A stretch of 8,869 bases of DNA from Dehalococcoidales bacterium (GTDB lineage: Bacteria; Chloroflexota; Dehalococcoidia; Dehalococcoidales; JAQTRN01), in assembly GCA_028711795.1 (NCBI GenBank), contig JAQTRN010000030.1, forward strand, positions 1-8,869. The letters run 5' to 3'. Below the pieces are notes generated by a model that saw only the letters and a list, made by a program, of their open reading frames with translations, was not told the DNA's origin and made no database searches. Position numbers and translations under genes: made by a program. Positions 7,359 through 8,869 of this stretch are shown here, piece after piece. Positions within the stretch are counted from its first letter, which is position 1, and every line of letters begins with the position of its first letter.

Positions 7359-8204
7359 TTATTTCCCAAAGGCTGCCAGCACTTTTTCGTAACCGGCGGT
7401 CACTACCGTAATAGCGTGGCGCAGGGCCGGTTGCACTGATTCTGGCGCTTCCGCCAGCGCGGTCTGCAGTCCGGCCTGATCACTGGCGGCGTAATATTGC
7501 AGCGCCATCTTGAGCGTGGTCTGCTCGTCCATTTCAGCTACGGAACTCTCGGCTCTTTTGGTGTCTTCGGGCGGAGCCGCGGCCGCTCCTGCGGCCGGTG
7601 CCGGTGGTGGCGCCATGACTCTGGGGATATCATTCATTTCAGTCTGCGGAGCCAGTTGTGCCAGTGCGGTTAGAGACTGGTCCATCCGCTGAGTGGTGGC
7701 TTCTATTTGCCGGGTGTTACCTTCCCCGGCCATCTGTATTATCTCGACGACGCGTCGTTCTACCAGACTGGCATACAGTGTGGCTTTGTCGGCGCTGGAT
7801 GTGGTCAGTTGTAGCTGAATTCGCTCGGCGGTCAGCTTCAGGGGGTACAGGGGCTCGTCCGGCATACTGTAACCGGCGGCGGCGACTGTACCGCTACCCA
7901 TCATTAGCAGGCCGATAACCAGGGCCACCGTAGTGGCCCACCTCGGCACCCAGGTAACCGGGCGCTTCTTTGGCAGTGTTTCACTATGGAGTAATGAACG
8001 GAAGCGGGACCTTGCCTGTGCCCGGAAATCGGGGCGTGGCTGGATAATCGCCGCCGGCAGCAGCAACCGGGCCGTGTGGAGCAGCGGTTTGAGTTCAGTG
8101 GCCTGCTCCGGATAATGTTCCAGGCATGACTCAATACTCTTACCGGCTTTCAGGTCCTCCAGGCATTTGTTCAGGATATCATTGAACTCTCTAGTTTTCT
8201 TCAT
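7359..8204 (-). CDS. DUF5667-like single-pass membrane protein with anti-sigma-like N-terminus
   Basis: This 281-residue protein resembles the DUF5667 group common in Chloroflexota and Actinomycetota; no function is established. Residues 1-50 are a small helical cytoplasmic segment (CLEDLKAGKSIESCLEHYPE) of the type that opens many anti-sigma-like proteins, though it lacks the zinc-binding HxxxCxxC motif. A basic stretch at about 61-88 precedes one transmembrane helix at about 89-110. Right after it comes the family signature at about 111-133 (AGYSMPDEPLYPLKLTAERIQLQL). The extracytoplasmic part is helical and rich in Ala, Gln and Glu, split by a Pro/Ala linker (PPPAPAAGAAAAPP, 199-212). Two helical segments follow (about 213-245 and 246-279). 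Many relatives sit next to an ECF sigma gene; none is visible here. No clear Shine-Dalgarno precedes the ATG. A role in sensing or in envelope regulation is inference only. Confidence 0.85.
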   Translation of the reverse strand: MKKTREFNDILNKCLEDLKAGKSIESCLEHYPEQATELKPLLHTARLLLPAAIIQPRPDFRAQARSRFRSLLHSETLPKKRPVTWVPRWATTVALVIGLLMMGSGTVAAAGYSMPDEPLYPLKLTAERIQLQLTTSSADKATLYASLVERRVVEIIQMAGEGNTRQIEATTQRMDQSLTALAQLAPQTEMNDIPRVMAPPPAPAAGAAAAPPEDTKRAESSVAEMDEQTTLKMALQYYAASDQAGLQTALAEAPESVQPALRHAITVVTAGYEKVLAAFGK

Positions 8205-8263
8205 CGTAATATCAGCAATAGCTTGGTACTAAATAGCTCTTGTCTGTTTTTGTCTCACCAAAT

Positions 8264-8292
8264 AGTATAACGAACCAGGAGTCGAAAGGTTA
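8264..8292 (-). promoter_or_regulatory. Candidate promoter of the DUF5667-like gene
   Basis: A minus-strand TATACT (8269-8264; five of six matches to TATAAT) lies about 60 bases before the start codon. At 17-base spacing the -35 (TAACCT, 8292-8287) is poor. It is the best -10 in this strand of the divergent region, but without a good -35 or extended -10 the call is weak. If the true sigma is alternative, the promoter may look different. Confidence 0.3.
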
Positions 8293-8325
8293 GCACTCAC
8301 GTTCTCCCCCGGGTGAGGCTGTCAC

Positions 8326-8354
8326 TCATCAGGCTAAGCAGAATATGTTACAAT
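8326..8354 (+). promoter_or_regulatory. Promoter of the RimI-like gene (extended -10)
   Basis: TACAAT at 8349-8354 is preceded by TG at 8346-8347, forming an extended -10 (TGTTACAAT). The -35 at 17-base spacing (TCATCA, 8326-8331) matches consensus at only three positions. The predicted start of transcription is near 8361, giving a leader of about 24 bases before the ATG at 8385. The design (extended -10, weak -35) is the same as that of the ruvB promoter. Confidence 0.55.
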
Positions 8355-8375
8355 GATAGCCAGGCCGGGCCTTTG

Positions 8376-8380
8376 AAAGG
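8376..8380 (+). promoter_or_regulatory. Shine-Dalgarno of the RimI-like gene
   Basis: AAAGG lies four bases before the ATG at 8385, a slightly short but usable spacing that supports this start. It forms the right half of the small palindrome CCTTTGAAAGG (8370-8380). Confidence 0.6.
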
Positions 8381-8384
8381 AAAC

Positions 8385-8869
8385 ATGACTTATCATGTGC
8401 GTTTAATGCGTCGGGATGACGTGACTCAGGTTGCCGAGATTGACCACGAGGCTTTTCCCAGCGCGTGGCCAGCGGCCAACTTCACTCACGAACTGGAGAA
8501 TTTGCTGGCGCACTATCTGGTGGTGGAGTCTGACAACGACATGGACGCGGTGGTACCTTCAAAAGCGACCGACTCCGTATCCGGTGTCCGGCGCCTGTTT
8601 AATTACCGGCTTTTTGGTCGTAAAGTATCTCCGCCAGCCAGCCGCTGCCTTGTCGGTTTTGTTGGTTTCTGGATCATGGCTGATGAAGCCCACATAACCA
8701 GCATTGCCGTGCGGACGTCCCATCGGTGTCGGGGTATTGGCGAACTGCTGCTGATATCGGCCATAGAGCTGGCGGCGGAGTTGAACGCCCGCATGGTGAC
8801 CCTGGAAGTGCGTGTCTCCAATCTTTCCGCTCAGAGCCTGTATCATAAGTTTGGCTTTGCTCAGGTGGG
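8385..8869 (+). CDS. rimI: GNAT N-acetyltransferase, RimI-like (3' end outside window)
   Basis: The first 161 codons of a GNAT-fold acetyltransferase are visible; the gene continues past the window. RimI transfers acetyl from acetyl-CoA to the N-terminal alanine of ribosomal protein bS18. Residues 1-47 match the RimI opening (MTYHVRLMRRDDVTQVAEID, then HEAFPSAWP). The acetyl-CoA pyrophosphate loop is RCRGIG at 114-119, in the family pattern R/Q-x-x-G-x-G/A, preceded by the ITSIAVR strand. TLEVRVSNLSAQSLYHKFGF (139-158) is the conserved GNAT motif B region. Residues about 50-87 are an insert of some 30 residues between two core strands, with a basic-aromatic segment RRLFNYRLFGRK at 69-80; short RimI proteins have only a turn there. 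It is transcribed divergently from the DUF5667-like gene. The GNAT call is very secure. The RimI substrate is inferred from similarity, and another protein or small-molecule substrate is possible. Confidence 0.88.
   Translation, partial: MTYHVRLMRRDDVTQVAEIDHEAFPSAWPAANFTHELENLLAHYLVVESDNDMDAVVPSKATDSVSGVRRLFNYRLFGRKVSPPASRCLVGFVGFWIMADEAHITSIAVRTSHRCRGIGELLLISAIELAAELNARMVTLEVRVSNLSAQSLYHKFGFAQV

Noticed and set aside
8559..8846. 95-codon minus-strand frame at the window end
   Set aside because: It is antisense to a clear GNAT acetyltransferase frame that begins with a promoter, Shine-Dalgarno and ATG.
1..8869. CRISPR arrays, tRNA genes, insertion sequences, prophage or defence genes
   Set aside because: No regularly spaced repeats, cloverleaf sequences, transposase motifs or terminal inverted repeats were seen on either strand. 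Nearly all bases belong to the six genes described.

Overview
The window is a stretch of bacterial core chromosome, moderately GC-rich and densely coded. The most likely source is the phylum Chloroflexota, class Dehalococcoidia, from a relative of Dehalococcoides with higher GC. This rests on family resemblance alone: an RpoB with an extra block before its conserved DGRSGEPF motif, an RpoC with a coiled-coil insert in its N-terminal third, a ruvB next to rpoC where many bacteria have rpsL-rpsG-fusA, a DUF5667-type membrane protein, and a long RimI-like acetyltransferase with an insert. No marker RNA is present, so the assignment is inference. No tRNA, rRNA, CRISPR, insertion sequence or phage gene was seen.

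Layout. Bases 1-1266 are the 3' end of rpoB (RNA polymerase beta). It overlaps the complete rpoC (beta', 1253-5245) by 14 bases, and rpoC carries its own Shine-Dalgarno inside rpoB. A strong intrinsic terminator (5279-5310) closes this transcription unit. A new promoter with an extended -10 (TATAAT at 5373-5378) then drives ruvB, the Holliday-junction branch-migration motor. ruvB has no ATG, GTG or TTG at the place where the conserved protein begins. The best start is an ACG at 5423, six bases after a good GGAGG. A hairpin at 6468-6498 lies between ruvB and the convergent minus-strand genes.

The minus strand carries two envelope proteins: a DUF5667-like single-pass membrane protein (7359-8204), and downstream of it a SIMPL/DUF541 lipoprotein (6507-7277). 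A 180-base divergent intergenic region (8205-8384) separates them from a plus-strand GNAT acetyltransferase of RimI type that runs off the end of the window.

The content is mostly housekeeping: transcription (rpoB, rpoC), recombination repair (ruvB), probably ribosomal-protein N-acetylation (rimI), and two poorly characterised envelope proteins. I see no new multi-gene system. The points most worth checking are the non-canonical ruvB start, the orphan DUF5667/SIMPL pair, and the lineage-type inserts and acidic tail in RNA polymerase.
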